From an uncultured Dehalococcoidia bacterium (GTDB lineage: Bacteria; Chloroflexota; Dehalococcoidia; Lucifugimonadales; UBA3495), in assembly GCA_951812625.1 (NCBI GenBank), contig CATOSP010000002.1, positions 846,880 through 910,879 of the forward strand: 64,000 nucleotides of DNA, given 5' to 3'. Position 1 is the stretch's first letter, and each line of letters opens with the position of its first letter. The position numbers and the translations under genes are program-made. This document shows positions 8,654-18,591 of the stretch, in pieces. The notes under the pieces were generated by a model, which searched no databases, was not told the DNA's origin, and saw only the letters and a program-made list of their open reading frames with translations.

Positions 8654-8942
8654 ACCCTCCCCAGGCCAGAGGACATCCGATCACTTGGCTAAGGCATGGG
8701 CCGGGCAAACCCCCGCCCATGCCCCCAATTCGATAGTCGCAAGCAATGGCCCATCCGAGCGCAAGCCGCCGTCTCAGGAGACAGGACTATTTGGTGTTGC
8801 ATTATTGCGCCGGGGAAGGTCTAAGTGTGTTCTTTCGCTCTTCGAAACGGCAGAGTTACAGGACAACTTCTAATTTCCAACCCGATGACCAGGTCACAGC
8901 AGTGGGCCCGGTAATACTCCAGAATCAGACCAGACCCGGAAG
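8654..8942. other. Intergenic region, no gene seen
   Basis: About 290 bp between the YtxH gene and the ABC operon. I find no ORF with coding character, RNA gene or clear terminator. It presumably contains the promoter of the ABC operon, but no confident -35/-10 pair can be named. Confidence 0.5.
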
Positions 8943-9899
8943 ATGCCCATGATTGAAGCGATCGGCATCTGCAAGTCATATGGGCTGGTCCGGGCTCTTC
9001 GCAACGTTTCATTCCAGGTTGGCACTGGGGAAATAGTGGGGTTGCTGGGACCCAATGGGGCGGGTAAGTCCACCCTGATGAAGGTTCTTACCGGCTATCT
9101 CCAGCCCGATGAAGGCCAGGCGTATATCGACAACCTGGACGTAGTCTCAGACTCCCTCGCCGTACAGGAGAGGGTCGGCTACCTACCCGAGAGCGCGCCG
9201 CTTTACCCCGAACTGTCCGTGCAGGCCCACCTGAGCATGATAGCCGACCTGCGCCGGGTGCCCCGCTCCGAAAAGCTGCCAATGCTCTCCTACGCCGTCA
9301 GGGCAACGTCGCTGGAAGACCAGTTGACCCGACCCGTCGGCCACTTGAGCAAGGGCTACCGCCAGCGTGTAGGTCTGGCCCAGACCATCCTTCACAACCC
9401 CAGGTTGCTCATCCTCGATGAACCCACCGCAGGTCTCGACCCCATCCAGATTGTTGAGGTGCGCCACCTCATCCGCAGTTTGGCCCAGCATAGCACGGTG
9501 CTGCTCTCAACCCATATCCTCTCCGAAGTGGAAGCCCTTTGCGACCGGGTCATCATCATGCTCAACGGAGAAATCAGGGCGGACACCCGTTTGGCCGACC
9601 TCTCCTCTATCTCGGCGACGGTGCTGATACTGGAACCGGACTACGCCGACGTTGCAGCCGACCTCTGGGAACTGCCAGGCGTCTATGCAGTGGAGTCCCG
9701 TCAGACCGCCGACGGGGATGAATACCGCATCACGGGAAGCGATGGGGACCTTCGTCTGCCCATATATCAGCTGGTCAACCGCAACAACTGGCCGCTAAAG
9801 GAATTGAGGCGGGAAGTCCGGACCCTCGAGACCATCTTCAATGACCTCGTGACCGAAACCGCCCTCGACTCGGATCACGAGCAGGTGACCGCCCCGTGA
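8943..9899 (+). CDS. ABC transporter ATP-binding protein, GldA/CcmA-like
   Basis: ATPase subunit of an ABC-2 type system on the cytoplasmic face of the membrane. In the 318 aa, Walker A GPNGAGKST is at residues 36-44, signature LSKGYRQRVGLAQ at about 137-149, Walker B LLILDEPTAGLD follows directly, and the switch His is in STHILSEVE. After about residue 220 comes a C-terminal domain typical of GldA/CcmA-like ATPases. The stop overlaps the GTG start of the permease by 4 bp (9896-9899), so the two are coupled. The context of permease, GldG-like and DUF4340 proteins matches the uncharacterised gliding/auxiliary-transport type operon found in many non-gliding bacteria. Confidence 0.92.
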   Translation: MPMIEAIGICKSYGLVRALRNVSFQVGTGEIVGLLGPNGAGKSTLMKVLTGYLQPDEGQAYIDNLDVVSDSLAVQERVGYLPESAPLYPELSVQAHLSMIADLRRVPRSEKLPMLSYAVRATSLEDQLTRPVGHLSKGYRQRVGLAQTILHNPRLLILDEPTAGLDPIQIVEVRHLIRSLAQHSTVLLSTHILSEVEALCDRVIIMLNGEIRADTRLADLSSISATVLILEPDYADVAADLWELPGVYAVESRQTADGDEYRITGSDGDLRLPIYQLVNRNNWPLKELRREVRTLETIFNDLVTETALDSDHEQVTAP

Positions 9900-12766
9900 T
9901 TCCCTCCCTCGCGCCTATGCGGGTTGTGGCCCGCAAGGAGATGCGGGCCTACTTCGGCTCTCCACTCGCCCTGATTTTCGTTGGTGTGTTTCTGGTCGTC
10001 ACCTTCTTCCTCTTCTTCTGGGTGGACGCATTCTTCGCCCGCAACATCGCCGACATCCGCCCTCTCTTCCAGTGGATGCCCGTGGTGATGATTTTCCTCG
10101 TCGCCACGCTGACCATGCGCCAGTGGAGCGAGGAGCAGCGCGTGGGCACTATGGAAGTGTTGCTCACCCTGCCCATTCCCCGGCTGCAACTGGTGCTGGG
10201 AAAACTGGTCGCGGTAATGGCGCTGGTAACCCTCGGATTGGCGCTCACCCTGTTCCTCCCCATTTCCGTCAGCATCCTGGGCGACCTCGACTGGGGTCCG
10301 GTGTTGGGGGGATACTTGGCCACGCTCCTGATGGCCTCGGCCTATACCTCTATCGGCCTGTTTGTTTCCTCCCGGACCTCGAACCAGATAGTATCCCTGA
10401 TAATCACGGTCATCATCTGCGTCGTCCTCTACATGGCCGGGACCCAGGAGATTGCCGTCTTTACCGGGGAACGGCTGGAAACCCTGCTGCGGGCCGTAGG
10501 AATTGGAAGCCGCTTCGAGAGCATCGAACGCGGCGTAATTGACCTGCGGGACCTGGTCTACTACTTCTCCCTGACCACCGTCTTCGTGCTGCTCAATTTG
10601 GTCTCCATAGACATGAAACGCTGGAGCGCCGGGGCGAACACCGCCAATTACCGCCGCAACGTACTTGTCGCCGGGACGCTGATTGTGGCAAACCTGGCCG
10701 TACTGAACGCATGGCTTTACCCGCTGTCCGGACTGCGTCTCGACCTCACGTCCCAGGGCCAGTACAGTTTGTCAGCACCGACCAAGGACCTGATCGACAC
10801 CCTGAATGAGCCGTTGCTGCTGCGCGGCTACATCAGCTACCGCACCCATCCGGCCCTCGCGCCTCTGGTGCCAACCATCGAGGACATGATGCGTGAGTAC
10901 GAGATCGCCTCCGATGGCAGGATCACCGCCGAAGTGGTGGATCCGAGGGAGGAAGAGGGTCTGGAGCAGGAGGCCAACCAGGTCTACGGCATCCGTCCCC
11001 AACCATTCAGGGTGGCGGAACGTTACCAGACCTCGGTGGTCAACTCCTACTTCGACATCCTGGTCCGGTATGGCGACCAGTTCGTGACTCTCAATTTCCA
11101 GGAACTCATTGACGTGGAGCCGCGCCGGGGCAGACCTCCCGACGTACGCCTGCGTAACCTTGAGTTCGACCTGACCCGGGCGATAAAGCGCGTGGTCACG
11201 GGCTTCCAGAATCTCGACCTGGCCTACGCATCCCTGGAAGAACCCTTGCGCCTGATCGCATTCGTCACCCCTGCGGCACTGCCGGAGTCTCTCCACGGGG
11301 TGGAGGAGCGGATAGCTGCGGTCGGGACTGAGTTCCAGGAAGCGGCCAACGGCAAGGTATTGTTTGAGTTGGTGGACCCCGACGCTCCCGGCAGTACCAT
11401 CAACCGCCAACAACTCCAGGAACAATTCGGTCTTGCCCCATATCCAGTGTCCTTCCTCTCCCAGGACTCCTACTACCTGCACATGGTCCTTCAGTCCGGA
11501 GACGAGTCCTCGGTGATCTACCCCGAAGGCGAGATGAGGGAGGATGAAATCCGTGCCGGAGTCGAGGCCGCAATCAGGCGAGCCGTACCCGGTTTCCTCC
11601 GCACCGTTGGTATCTGGGCGCCGCCGCCCGAACCGCCACAAGACAGCGCGCCTCCCAAGTCCATATCCACCTGGACTCTCGCCGTGCAGCAGTTGGCCCG
11701 GGACTATGACCTGACACTGGCCGATCTGGGCCAGGGCCGCGTAAGCACTGATGTCGATGTTCTGGTGGTTCTGGCTCCACAGGAAATGACCGATGTTGAA
11801 CGCTTCGCAATCGACCAGTTCCTCATGGGTGGCGGGGCGGTCGTCATCGCCGCCGGCACCTACCAGCTATCTCCGCTACTGTTGGCCGGTGTCTTGGCGG
11901 TAGACGAACTCGAAGGCGGGCTGGAGGAGATGCTGGCCAGCTATGGCGTCACAGTTGGGAAAGACCTGGTGCTGGACCCGCAGAACCAGCCCTTCCCGGT
12001 ACGGACCCAGCGCAGGATAGGGGGCATCACAGTTTCCGAGATGCAGAACATGGACTACCCCTTTTTCGTGGATATTCGAAGGGATCGCATGGCTGAGCAA
12101 AGCGCCATCACCGCCGAACTGCCGGCCGTCACCATGCAGTGGGCAACCGCTTTGAGCATAGACGAGGAAAAGACCGTCAACAATGAAGTAACCCCGCTGC
12201 TATGGTCTTCAGATGATTCATGGGTATCCGGCTCTCAGTCCGTGCAACCGAACCTAGATGTATTCCCGGAGTACGGTTTCCCGGTGGAGGGAGAGCAACG
12301 GTCTCGCACCCTCGCCGTGAGCATTCGAGGGCCCTTCGAGAGCCACTTCAAGGGGCAACCGCCTCCAGTGCAAGAGGAAAGCCAGGATGGAGAATCCAGG
12401 ATTGGGCCGGTTATTGAGTCGTCCCCGGAGTCGTCCCGGCTGATAGTCATCTCAAGTTCCGAGTTCGTCAGCGACCCGGTGCTGGAGCTTTCCCGGGTGG
12501 TCTCCGCAGACCGTACCGTCTTGAACCTCCAGTTTCTGCAAAACGCCGTGGACTGGTCTGCGGAGGACGAGGAACTGTTGGGACTCCGCTTCCGGGGTTC
12601 CCAGACCCGTCTGCTCAAACCCCTGGACCAACAGGAACAGACCATCTGGGAGATAGCCAACTACGGCGTGGCGCTGTTTGCTCTACTCATAATCGGCGGC
12701 ATATGGGCGATCTACCAGCGCAGCGAAACGCCAATTACCCTGATAGGCGACGGTGACCCGAGGTGA
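9896..12766 (+). CDS. ABC-2 permease fused to GldG-like protein
   Basis: A single 956-aa chain. Residues about 1-240 are an ABC-2 permease (GldF-like) with about six membrane segments, beginning RVVARKEMRAYFGSPLALIFVG and including QWSEEQRVGTMEVLLTLPI. A further membrane helix follows at about 250-275. The large part from about 280 to 900 is a GldG-type extracytoplasmic domain: SGLRLDLTSQGQYSLSAPTKDLIDTL is the usual GldG opening. The last helix is at about 920-940 with a short tail. In most genomes GldF and GldG are separate polypeptides, so the fusion is notable. GTG start, 4-bp overlaps on both sides. Substrate unknown. Confidence 0.88.
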   Translation: MIPSLAPMRVVARKEMRAYFGSPLALIFVGVFLVVTFFLFFWVDAFFARNIADIRPLFQWMPVVMIFLVATLTMRQWSEEQRVGTMEVLLTLPIPRLQLVLGKLVAVMALVTLGLALTLFLPISVSILGDLDWGPVLGGYLATLLMASAYTSIGLFVSSRTSNQIVSLIITVIICVVLYMAGTQEIAVFTGERLETLLRAVGIGSRFESIERGVIDLRDLVYYFSLTTVFVLLNLVSIDMKRWSAGANTANYRRNVLVAGTLIVANLAVLNAWLYPLSGLRLDLTSQGQYSLSAPTKDLIDTLNEPLLLRGYISYRTHPALAPLVPTIEDMMREYEIASDGRITAEVVDPREEEGLEQEANQVYGIRPQPFRVAERYQTSVVNSYFDILVRYGDQFVTLNFQELIDVEPRRGRPPDVRLRNLEFDLTRAIKRVVTGFQNLDLAYASLEEPLRLIAFVTPAALPESLHGVEERIAAVGTEFQEAANGKVLFELVDPDAPGSTINRQQLQEQFGLAPYPVSFLSQDSYYLHMVLQSGDESSVIYPEGEMREDEIRAGVEAAIRRAVPGFLRTVGIWAPPPEPPQDSAPPKSISTWTLAVQQLARDYDLTLADLGQGRVSTDVDVLVVLAPQEMTDVERFAIDQFLMGGGAVVIAAGTYQLSPLLLAGVLAVDELEGGLEEMLASYGVTVGKDLVLDPQNQPFPVRTQRRIGGITVSEMQNMDYPFFVDIRRDRMAEQSAITAELPAVTMQWATALSIDEEKTVNNEVTPLLWSSDDSWVSGSQSVQPNLDVFPEYGFPVEGEQRSRTLAVSIRGPFESHFKGQPPPVQEESQDGESRIGPVIESSPESSRLIVISSSEFVSDPVLELSRVVSADRTVLNLQFLQNAVDWSAEDEELLGLRFRGSQTRLLKPLDQQEQTIWEIANYGVALFALLIIGGIWAIYQRSETPITLIGDGDPR

Positions 12767-13725
12767 GCCTGCAGAACAAGGTCCTCGCCGCCATTCTCGC
12801 CCTCCAGGCTGTGATTCTCGTCGTGGTCTTCTGGCCCAGATCATCCGGGCCGGGCATTCAGCAGTTCATTGAGGGGCTGGAGGAGCCGGACGTAGTCTCA
12901 GTCATCATAACCGATGGGGAAGGGCAGTCCATCCGGGTCAATCGCAGCCCCTTCGGCTGTGTACTGCCCGATGCGGACGACTATCCTTGCGCCAGCGGCA
13001 GGTTGCCCGATTTTCTGCAACGGATCGTTCCCCTCACCACTGCGTCCCTGGTGACCGACACAGCGGAGAGCCACGCCCGCTTCAACGTAGCCGAGGACCG
13101 TTTCGAGCGGACCATAGAGCTTGAGCTAGCTAACGGCTCACGTTACAAGTTCTATCTGGGCACTTCGCCAAGGGGCCGTTCCGGCCATGCCCGGCTGGCA
13201 GGCGATAACCGGGTCTATCTTGCTCCGGGCCTGTCCGCCTTCGATGCACCGGTCCGGGCCGATAGATGGGTGGACCCGGTGTACTTCTCCGCGCATCTCG
13301 ACCAAGTGACAACTCTGACCATTGAGAACGCCTCGGGGAAAATCATGCTCGCAAAGGACGAGAACGGCGAGTGGATGCTTGACGGAGAAGTACCCGACAC
13401 GTCCATTGATCAGGACGAAGCCCGGAGAGCCGCCTCCAACGCCACATCCATTCGGCTCTCCCGCCCCCTGGGCAATCAGGAAATAGAATCATACGGCCTG
13501 CAGACCCCGGTAGCAGTTATCACCGTCACCACAGGTGAGGACGGCGTGGAGCAGGAACTGCGGATCGGTCCCACTATGGCTGGCTATGATGGCCATGTTG
13601 CCAAGTCCTCAGAGTCCCCCTACTATGTCGTCATGCATTCGGCCGCTGCCCGGGAACTGATCGCATTGACCAATGAGTCCTTGCTGCAACCTCCGGAAGA
13701 GCCAACGCCCAACGCTTTCAACTGA
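12763..13725 (+). CDS. DUF4340 domain-containing membrane-anchored protein
   Basis: 320 aa with one N-terminal membrane helix (about residues 5-25, VLAAILALQAVILVVVFW) and the rest outside the membrane. It contains DUF4340-like segments such as ITLTIENASGKIMLAKDENGEWML and the repeated beta-strand pattern ELELANGSRYKFYLG. GTG start overlapping the fused permease stop by 4 bp. DUF4340 genes habitually follow gldG-like genes, so it is probably an accessory subunit of the same ABC complex. No biochemical role is established. Confidence 0.82.
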   Translation: MSLQNKVLAAILALQAVILVVVFWPRSSGPGIQQFIEGLEEPDVVSVIITDGEGQSIRVNRSPFGCVLPDADDYPCASGRLPDFLQRIVPLTTASLVTDTAESHARFNVAEDRFERTIELELANGSRYKFYLGTSPRGRSGHARLAGDNRVYLAPGLSAFDAPVRADRWVDPVYFSAHLDQVTTLTIENASGKIMLAKDENGEWMLDGEVPDTSIDQDEARRAASNATSIRLSRPLGNQEIESYGLQTPVAVITVTTGEDGVEQELRIGPTMAGYDGHVAKSSESPYYVVMHSAAARELIALTNESLLQPPEEPTPNAFN

Positions 13726-13781
13726 CCCTGGCAGGCCAGGGTCAGTAACCGGCAACCCCAGTGTTGCGGAGCAACACTGGG
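13722..13781 (+). terminator. Two tandem perfect hairpins after the ABC operon
   Basis: Hairpin 1: CTGACCCTGG (13722-13731), loop CAGG, CCAGGGTCAG (13736-13745), a 10-bp perfect stem starting on the last stop codon. Hairpin 2: CCCAGTGTTGC (13757-13767), loop GGA, GCAACACTGGG (13771-13781), an 11-bp perfect stem. Neither is followed by a T run, so they are not classic intrinsic terminators. They may be RNA stabilisers or weak/Rho-type terminators before the amidase unit. Confidence 0.6.
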
Positions 13782-13813
13782 ACCAACGAATATCACCAGC
13801 CAGAGGTGACGCG

Positions 13814-14023
13814 ATGACCTCCACTTCAGACAAAAGCCTCGAACAGGACTTGCTATTCGCCGTAGTCAAGGAAAAATACGGCCATCTCCTTACCGATGAG
13901 CAATTGGACGGCGTTCGTGAGGCCGTCTCCGGCCTGCGCGACGTCTTCCGTCCGATACGCGCCATAAGGCTGACCAATGACGTGGAGCCGTTCCCGAATT
14001 TCAGGCCGTTCAGGGGCGACTGA
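13814..14023 (+). CDS. AtzG-like small subunit preceding amidase
   Basis: A 69-aa acidic protein starting at ATG 13814, with AGAGGTG just upstream. Its core, LLTDEQLDGVREAVSGLRDVFRPIRAI, is a helical hairpin, followed by an extended tail ending PFPNFRPFRG. Small proteins of this sort sit directly before Asp/Glu-tRNA amidotransferase-A-like amidases (AtzG before AtzE is the studied case) and form a stable complex. The stop is separated from the amidase ATG by one base, so coupling is likely. The assignment is by context and general pattern only. Confidence 0.6.
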   Translation: MTSTSDKSLEQDLLFAVVKEKYGHLLTDEQLDGVREAVSGLRDVFRPIRAIRLTNDVEPFPNFRPFRGD

Positions 14024-14024
14024 T

Positions 14025-15452
14025 ATGGCGGCCACACTCACATTTACGCCCGTCAGGGAACTTGCCGGACTGATCGAAAACAAGTCAGTTTCCCCGGTGG
14101 AGCTGACCCGGTCCTGCCTGGACCGTCTCGAAAGGCTGGGCGGGCATTACAACGCAGTGGCCACCGTGACGGCGGATCGCGCCTTGCGATTGGCCAGGGC
14201 CACCGAGTCGGAAATCGCTGCGGGTCGTAGCCGCGGCCTGCTCCACGGCATCCCCTGGGGAGCCAAGGACCTGCTCGCAACCTCCGGCGGCATACCCACT
14301 ACTTGGGGAGCGGCCCCGTTCAAGGACCAGCAATTCTGCCACGACGCAACCGTCGTGACGCGCCTTGAAGAGTCCGGCGCGCCCCTGGCAGCCAAGCTGG
14401 CCATGATAGAGCTGGCCGGAGGCATGGGCTACACTCATCCCAACGCATCATTGACCGGCCCTCCGAAGAACCCCTGGGACACGGGCCGCTGGACCGGGGG
14501 GTCCTCCAGCGGTTCCGGCGCGGCGGTGGCTGCTGGGCTGGCGCCATTCGCCATCGGCTCTGAGACATGGGGGTCAATCCTGCAGCCCTCGGCAAGCTGC
14601 GGACTGGCCGGGTTGCGCCCCACTTACGGCCGAGTTAGCAGGCACGGCGCAATGGCCCTTTGCTGGACTTTGGACAAACTGGGTCCAATCTGTCTCACTG
14701 CCGACGACTGCGGCATTGTCCTTGAGGCCATTTCTGGCCCGGACCCCCTGGACCCCTCGACTCACCCAGAGAGGTTCATATACGACCCGCAGTCTCAGCC
14801 GGGCCGCCGGTACAGGATCGGGGTATTGAAGGGCATCCTCGACAATGCTGATGATGCCATAAAGGGGAACTTCGAGGCGGCAATTGCCAACCTGAAGGAT
14901 GTGGCCGACGTTGAAGAGATGGAGTTCCCCGAATTCCCCTATGTCGAGGTAACCTCCACCATCCTGATGGTAGAGGCTGCCAGCGCCTTCGAGGACTTCG
15001 TTGCCGAGGGCGGCCCCCAGAACCTGTCTTCTCCGGGGTATCATCATGCAAGAGGGCCATATGCCCGCCCTGCGGTCCTGGCCACCGACTACATCAAGGC
15101 CCTCCGCCTTCGTGGTGTAATGGCCAGGCAGGTGGACGACGTGATGGCCCGGTACGATGTGCTGGCCGCGCCCACCTCCATGAACACCGCGACATCCATA
15201 GACCAGGAGTTCAGGGGCCGGTCCATGACCTCCACGGGTCCGGGAGACCTGATGGGCGCGATTGGCAACGGCTGCGGTCTGCCCTCCATCTCCGTACCAA
15301 ACGGCTTCGACAATGACGGGCTGCCTACCGGAATCCAGTTCATGGGAAGGGCCTACGACGAGAACGTCTGCATTGCTATCGCCCGTGAGTTCCAGGCCGG
15401 CACTGACTGGCATACTCGCCACCCAGGCGAGCCAACGGAGCCAACCGGGTAA
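14025..15452 (+). CDS. Amidase-signature family hydrolase
   Basis: 475 aa from ATG 14025, chosen because it follows the small subunit stop by 1 bp; a longer in-frame start at 13977 would lie inside that gene. The Ser-cisSer-Lys triad is visible: Lys81 in WGAKDLL, Ser160 in the Gly/Ser loop TGGSSSGSGAAVAAG, and Ser184 in GSETWGSI. The nucleophile loop usually reads GSDTGGSI; here the first Gly of the pair is Trp, which may shape the pocket. It hydrolyses an unknown amide. With the adjacent small protein it resembles the AtzE/AtzG arrangement. It is not a GatA, since no gatB or gatC is nearby. Confidence 0.88.
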   Translation: MAATLTFTPVRELAGLIENKSVSPVELTRSCLDRLERLGGHYNAVATVTADRALRLARATESEIAAGRSRGLLHGIPWGAKDLLATSGGIPTTWGAAPFKDQQFCHDATVVTRLEESGAPLAAKLAMIELAGGMGYTHPNASLTGPPKNPWDTGRWTGGSSSGSGAAVAAGLAPFAIGSETWGSILQPSASCGLAGLRPTYGRVSRHGAMALCWTLDKLGPICLTADDCGIVLEAISGPDPLDPSTHPERFIYDPQSQPGRRYRIGVLKGILDNADDAIKGNFEAAIANLKDVADVEEMEFPEFPYVEVTSTILMVEAASAFEDFVAEGGPQNLSSPGYHHARGPYARPAVLATDYIKALRLRGVMARQVDDVMARYDVLAAPTSMNTATSIDQEFRGRSMTSTGPGDLMGAIGNGCGLPSISVPNGFDNDGLPTGIQFMGRAYDENVCIAIAREFQAGTDWHTRHPGEPTEPTG

Positions 15453-15467
15453 ACGGGACAGCGAGGC

Positions 15468-16217
15468 CTACGGACTCGGCCCCGGCATAACCCACCTGGA
15501 TAGGTTCGCATCCACCGTGTAGCAGGGTACGAGCAGCAGGTCACGCCTTACGTGGCTTACTCCCCCGGCCTGCTGACCGGACCCGGCCTCCACAGCCAGG
15601 CATACATCAGTCCCCTCGGGGCGCAGCGTTCCATCCTCGCCAAAGTCGAAACTCTGCATGGCTGAGTCGGAGCAAGGTTCCAGGTACACCTGATTCTCCC
15701 TAGCTTCCAGGCAAAGGTCGTAAGCCCTCATGTATAACTGACCGGCTTCCGGCGTGTCGAACAAGAAAAGCTCATCCTCGAACCCGGGCTTGCACGTATG
15801 CGCATGTAAGGCCCGGTCAAGCCTGACTCCTGTCCTATGGCCGACCACATCAACACAATAAAACTCCGGCTCGTCCAGCGGGTCTGCCAGCTTGATCAAG
15901 CTTTCTGACTGCGGTGACTCCACACTCGTATCTGGAGTCACCGCAGGGGTCAATGATGCAGCAATCATGGCAGTTGGCGGTGGTGTGGTAGTCGGAGCGT
16001 CGGTAGGAACATTCGTCGGCGAAGGGGCCACTGTTGGTTCTGGCGTGGATGTGGCAGCCTCCGCAGTAGGTGCCGTTGCTGGTAGCGTGGCGGCGATCCG
16101 GTCACCTGTTGGCTGCATAGTCCCGGCGCAACCCAGGACTAGCCATAAGACCAACACAGCTACTACCCATGAAGACCCGCCCTTGTAGCTACGCCGGGTC
16201 CCTTTTCGACGAATCAT
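15468..16217 (-). CDS. Secreted lipoprotein with Thr/Pro linker and ricin-like C-terminal domain
   Basis: 249 aa. A basic n-region (MIRRKGTRRSYKGG), a hydrophobic core and the lipobox LVLGC at about residues 26-30 predict a lipoprotein anchored outside the membrane. A linker rich in Thr, Pro and Ala spans about 35-100. The C-terminal about 130 residues contain paired Cys and repeats of the kind CLEA...VYLEPC and VCLAVEAGSGQ...LLLVPC, reminiscent of a ricin-B/beta-trefoil carbohydrate-binding fold; this fold call is tentative. Convergent with the amidase. Confidence 0.65.
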   Translation of the reverse strand: MIRRKGTRRSYKGGSSWVVAVLVLWLVLGCAGTMQPTGDRIAATLPATAPTAEAATSTPEPTVAPSPTNVPTDAPTTTPPPTAMIAASLTPAVTPDTSVESPQSESLIKLADPLDEPEFYCVDVVGHRTGVRLDRALHAHTCKPGFEDELFLFDTPEAGQLYMRAYDLCLEARENQVYLEPCSDSAMQSFDFGEDGTLRPEGTDVCLAVEAGSGQQAGGVSHVRRDLLLVPCYTVDANLSRWVMPGPSP

Positions 16218-16290
16218 CCTGCATTACCTTTCCCCGCCGGTGAATTTGTTCCTCTCGCTAGATGGGACAAGAGGGTTTCGTCCCCGCAAA

Positions 16291-16322
16291 GAAAGCCCTT
16301 CCCATCAGCCGGTGGGAAGGGC
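16291..16322 (-). terminator. Intrinsic terminator of acs
   Basis: On the minus strand GCCCTTCCCA and TGGGAAGGGC (16295-16304 and 16313-16322) form a perfect 10-bp stem with an 8-nt loop, followed by TTTCTTTG. It lies 26 bp past the acs stop. Confidence 0.85.
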
Positions 16323-16347
16323 GTCACATACGCGCTTGAGAGGTCGC

Positions 16348-18300
16348 TTACTCCTCGTCGCCGTACTGGGCCTTCAGAGATTCAACCACCGCGGGGTCGG
16401 CTAGGGTAGTGGTATCGCCGAGTGCGCGACCCTCGGCCACGTCCCTCAGCAACCGGCGCATGATCTTCCCGCTGCGGGTCTTCGGCAACTCCGCCGCGAA
16501 GTAGATGTCGTCGGGGCGGCAAATGGGACCAATCTTGGTGGCAACGTGCTGCTTCAGCTCCGCTATTAGCGCGTCCGAGGTCGCCACATGTTCCTTGATG
16601 GTCACGAACGCGACGATTGCCTGACCCTTGATCTCGTCGGTCCGCCCGATGCAGGCCGCCTCCGCCACGTTGGAGTTGTCCACCAGAGCGCTCTCGACTT
16701 CCATCGTGCTGACCCGGTGCGCCGCCACGTTGATCACATCGTCCACACGGCCAAGAATCCAGTAGTAGCCGTCCTCGTCGATCTTGGCCCCGTCTCCGGT
16801 GAAATAGATGTTGGGGTACTTGGACCAGTATTGCTCCTTGAACCGCTCCGGGTCGCCATAGATGGTCCGCAGCATCGAGGGCCAAGGCCTCTTAATTACG
16901 AGATAGCCGCCGCCGCCCGGACCCACCGAATTCCCCGCCTCGTCCAGTACGTCCACCTCGATTCCGGGGAAGGCATGCGTGGCCGACCCAGGCTTGAGGG
17001 TCGTAACGCCTGGCAGCGGGGTAATCAGAATCGAACCGGTCTCGGTCTGCCACCATGTGTCCACCACCGGGCAGCGTCCCCCTCCAATGTTCTGCCAGTA
17101 CCAGACCCAGGCCTCGGGGTTTATAGGTTCGCCCACGCTGCCCAACAGGCGCAGGCTGGACATGTCGTGCTTCTGCGGGTACTCCTCGCCCCACCGCATG
17201 AACGTGCGGATGGCCGTGGGCGCAGTGTACAGGATGGTGCAAGCGTACTTCTCAACGATTGCCCAGAACCGGTCTCGGTCGGGATAGTCAGGAGAGCCCT
17301 CGTACATCACCGATGTGGCACCGTTGGCCAGCGGCCCGTAGACGATGTAGCTGTGCCCGGTGACCCAGCCGATGTCGGCGGTACACCAGTAAACATCGTC
17401 TTCTTTCATATCGAAGATCCACTTGGTCGTGGCCTGGACTCCGGTAAGATAGCCACCCGTAGTGTGGACGATTCCCTTGGGCTTGCCCGTCGTCCCGCTG
17501 GTGTAGAGCATGTACAGCATGTCCTCGCTGTCCATCTCTTCCGGCTCGCAGGTCATGGGCTGGTTCGCAACCAGGTCATGCCACCAAATGTCCCGACCCT
17601 CGACCATCTTGTCGTCTGCTGTCTCCGTTCGACGGACAACCACCACCTTTTCGACAGGGGTATCGCCGGTTATCGAATCATCGGCGTTCTGCTTTAGAGG
17701 CACGACGTTACCCCTGCGCCAGCCGCCGTCGGCGGTGATCATCACTTTCGACTGGGAATCATTGATCCGGTCCCGCAGCGAGTCCGCGCTGAACCCGCCG
17801 AAAACGATGCTATGGGGTGCGCCGATGCGGGCGCAGGCCAACATCGCTATGGGCAATTCTGGCACCATCGGCAGGTAGATGGTTACCCGGTCACCCTTCT
17901 TCACGCCCAGACTCTTCAGGCCGTTGGCGAACTTGCAGACCTCCCGGTACAGGTCACGGTAAGTATAGACCGCCCAGTCCCCGGGTTCTCCTTCCCAGAT
18001 TATAGCGGCCTTGTTCCGCCGCGCCGTCTTGAGGTGACGGTCGATGCAGTTATAGGAAACGTTGAGCTTGCCCCCGACGAACCATTTGGCGAAAGGAGGG
18101 TCCCAGTCGAGCACCTGCTCCCATTTCTTGAACCAGTCGACTTCTTCAGCCAGCCCGGCCCAGAAACCCTCCGGGTCCTTTCTGGCTTGTTCGTAGATCT
18201 CCGCGTCAGGCATATTTGCCCCCTGCACAAACCCTTCCGGGGGCGGGAACGAGCGGTCTTCCTGTAGTAGTGCTTCGATACTTCCGGAGCTTTCTACCAT
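16348..18300 (-). CDS. acs: Acetyl-CoA synthetase (AMP-forming)
   Basis: Activates acetate with ATP and CoA to acetyl-CoA via acetyl-adenylate. The 650-aa length is normal. The N-terminal ACS domain holds [17 protein letters not shown]. The adenylation motif [14 protein letters not shown] is mid-protein, [16 protein letters not shown] is the substrate-pocket block, and [41 protein letters not shown] leads into the C-terminal domain. Near the end, [12 protein letters not shown] holds the Lys that is acetylated in characterised homologues. It is monocistronic, with GGAG just upstream of the start and an intrinsic terminator downstream. Confidence 0.96.
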   Translation of the reverse strand: MVESSGSIEALLQEDRSFPPPEGFVQGANMPDAEIYEQARKDPEGFWAGLAEEVDWFKKWEQVLDWDPPFAKWFVGGKLNVSYNCIDRHLKTARRNKAAIIWEGEPGDWAVYTYRDLYREVCKFANGLKSLGVKKGDRVTIYLPMVPELPIAMLACARIGAPHSIVFGGFSADSLRDRINDSQSKVMITADGGWRRGNVVPLKQNADDSITGDTPVEKVVVVRRTETADDKMVEGRDIWWHDLVANQPMTCEPEEMDSEDMLYMLYTSGTTGKPKGIVHTTGGYLTGVQATTKWIFDMKEDDVYWCTADIGWVTGHSYIVYGPLANGATSVMYEGSPDYPDRDRFWAIVEKYACTILYTAPTAIRTFMRWGEEYPQKHDMSSLRLLGSVGEPINPEAWVWYWQNIGGGRCPVVDTWWQTETGSILITPLPGVTTLKPGSATHAFPGIEVDVLDEAGNSVGPGGGGYLVIKRPWPSMLRTIYGDPERFKEQYWSKYPNIYFTGDGAKIDEDGYYWILGRVDDVINVAAHRVSTMEVESALVDNSNVAEAACIGRTDEIKGQAIVAFVTIKEHVATSDALIAELKQHVATKIGPICRPDDIYFAAELPKTRSGKIMRRLLRDVAEGRALGDTTTLADPAVVESLKAQYGDEE

Positions 18301-18591
18301 AACTCTGTCTCCACAACTTGACCGTACTAATACTCACGGCCTGCGTCCAGGATAGCTTCAGTGCGCGATGTCTGGAGTATTGCTTTTCGAGCAATTTGTA
18401 ACACGTAGCGCAGCCCGTTGCAAATGCGCTGCGGCAGTTCAGTACATATGAGAGGGAGGGAACAGTTGGGGGTGGCACGTGTCGAGATTCTCGGCTGGAG
18501 TTCATACATCCAGCGGCTGGTGTTGTACACCTGCTGCCACCAGCGCAGGTCGTGGTTCAGAGGGCCGGACGTGAGGTTCGGACCCACCCAG

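Noticed and set aside
15892..16188. 98-aa Gly/Val-rich ORF on the plus strand
   Set aside because: It is the reverse complement of the Thr/Pro-rich linker of the lipoprotein gene.
16588..17697. 369-aa ORF on the plus strand opposite acs
   Set aside because: It is an antisense shadow of a well-supported acs gene with no family features or start signal.
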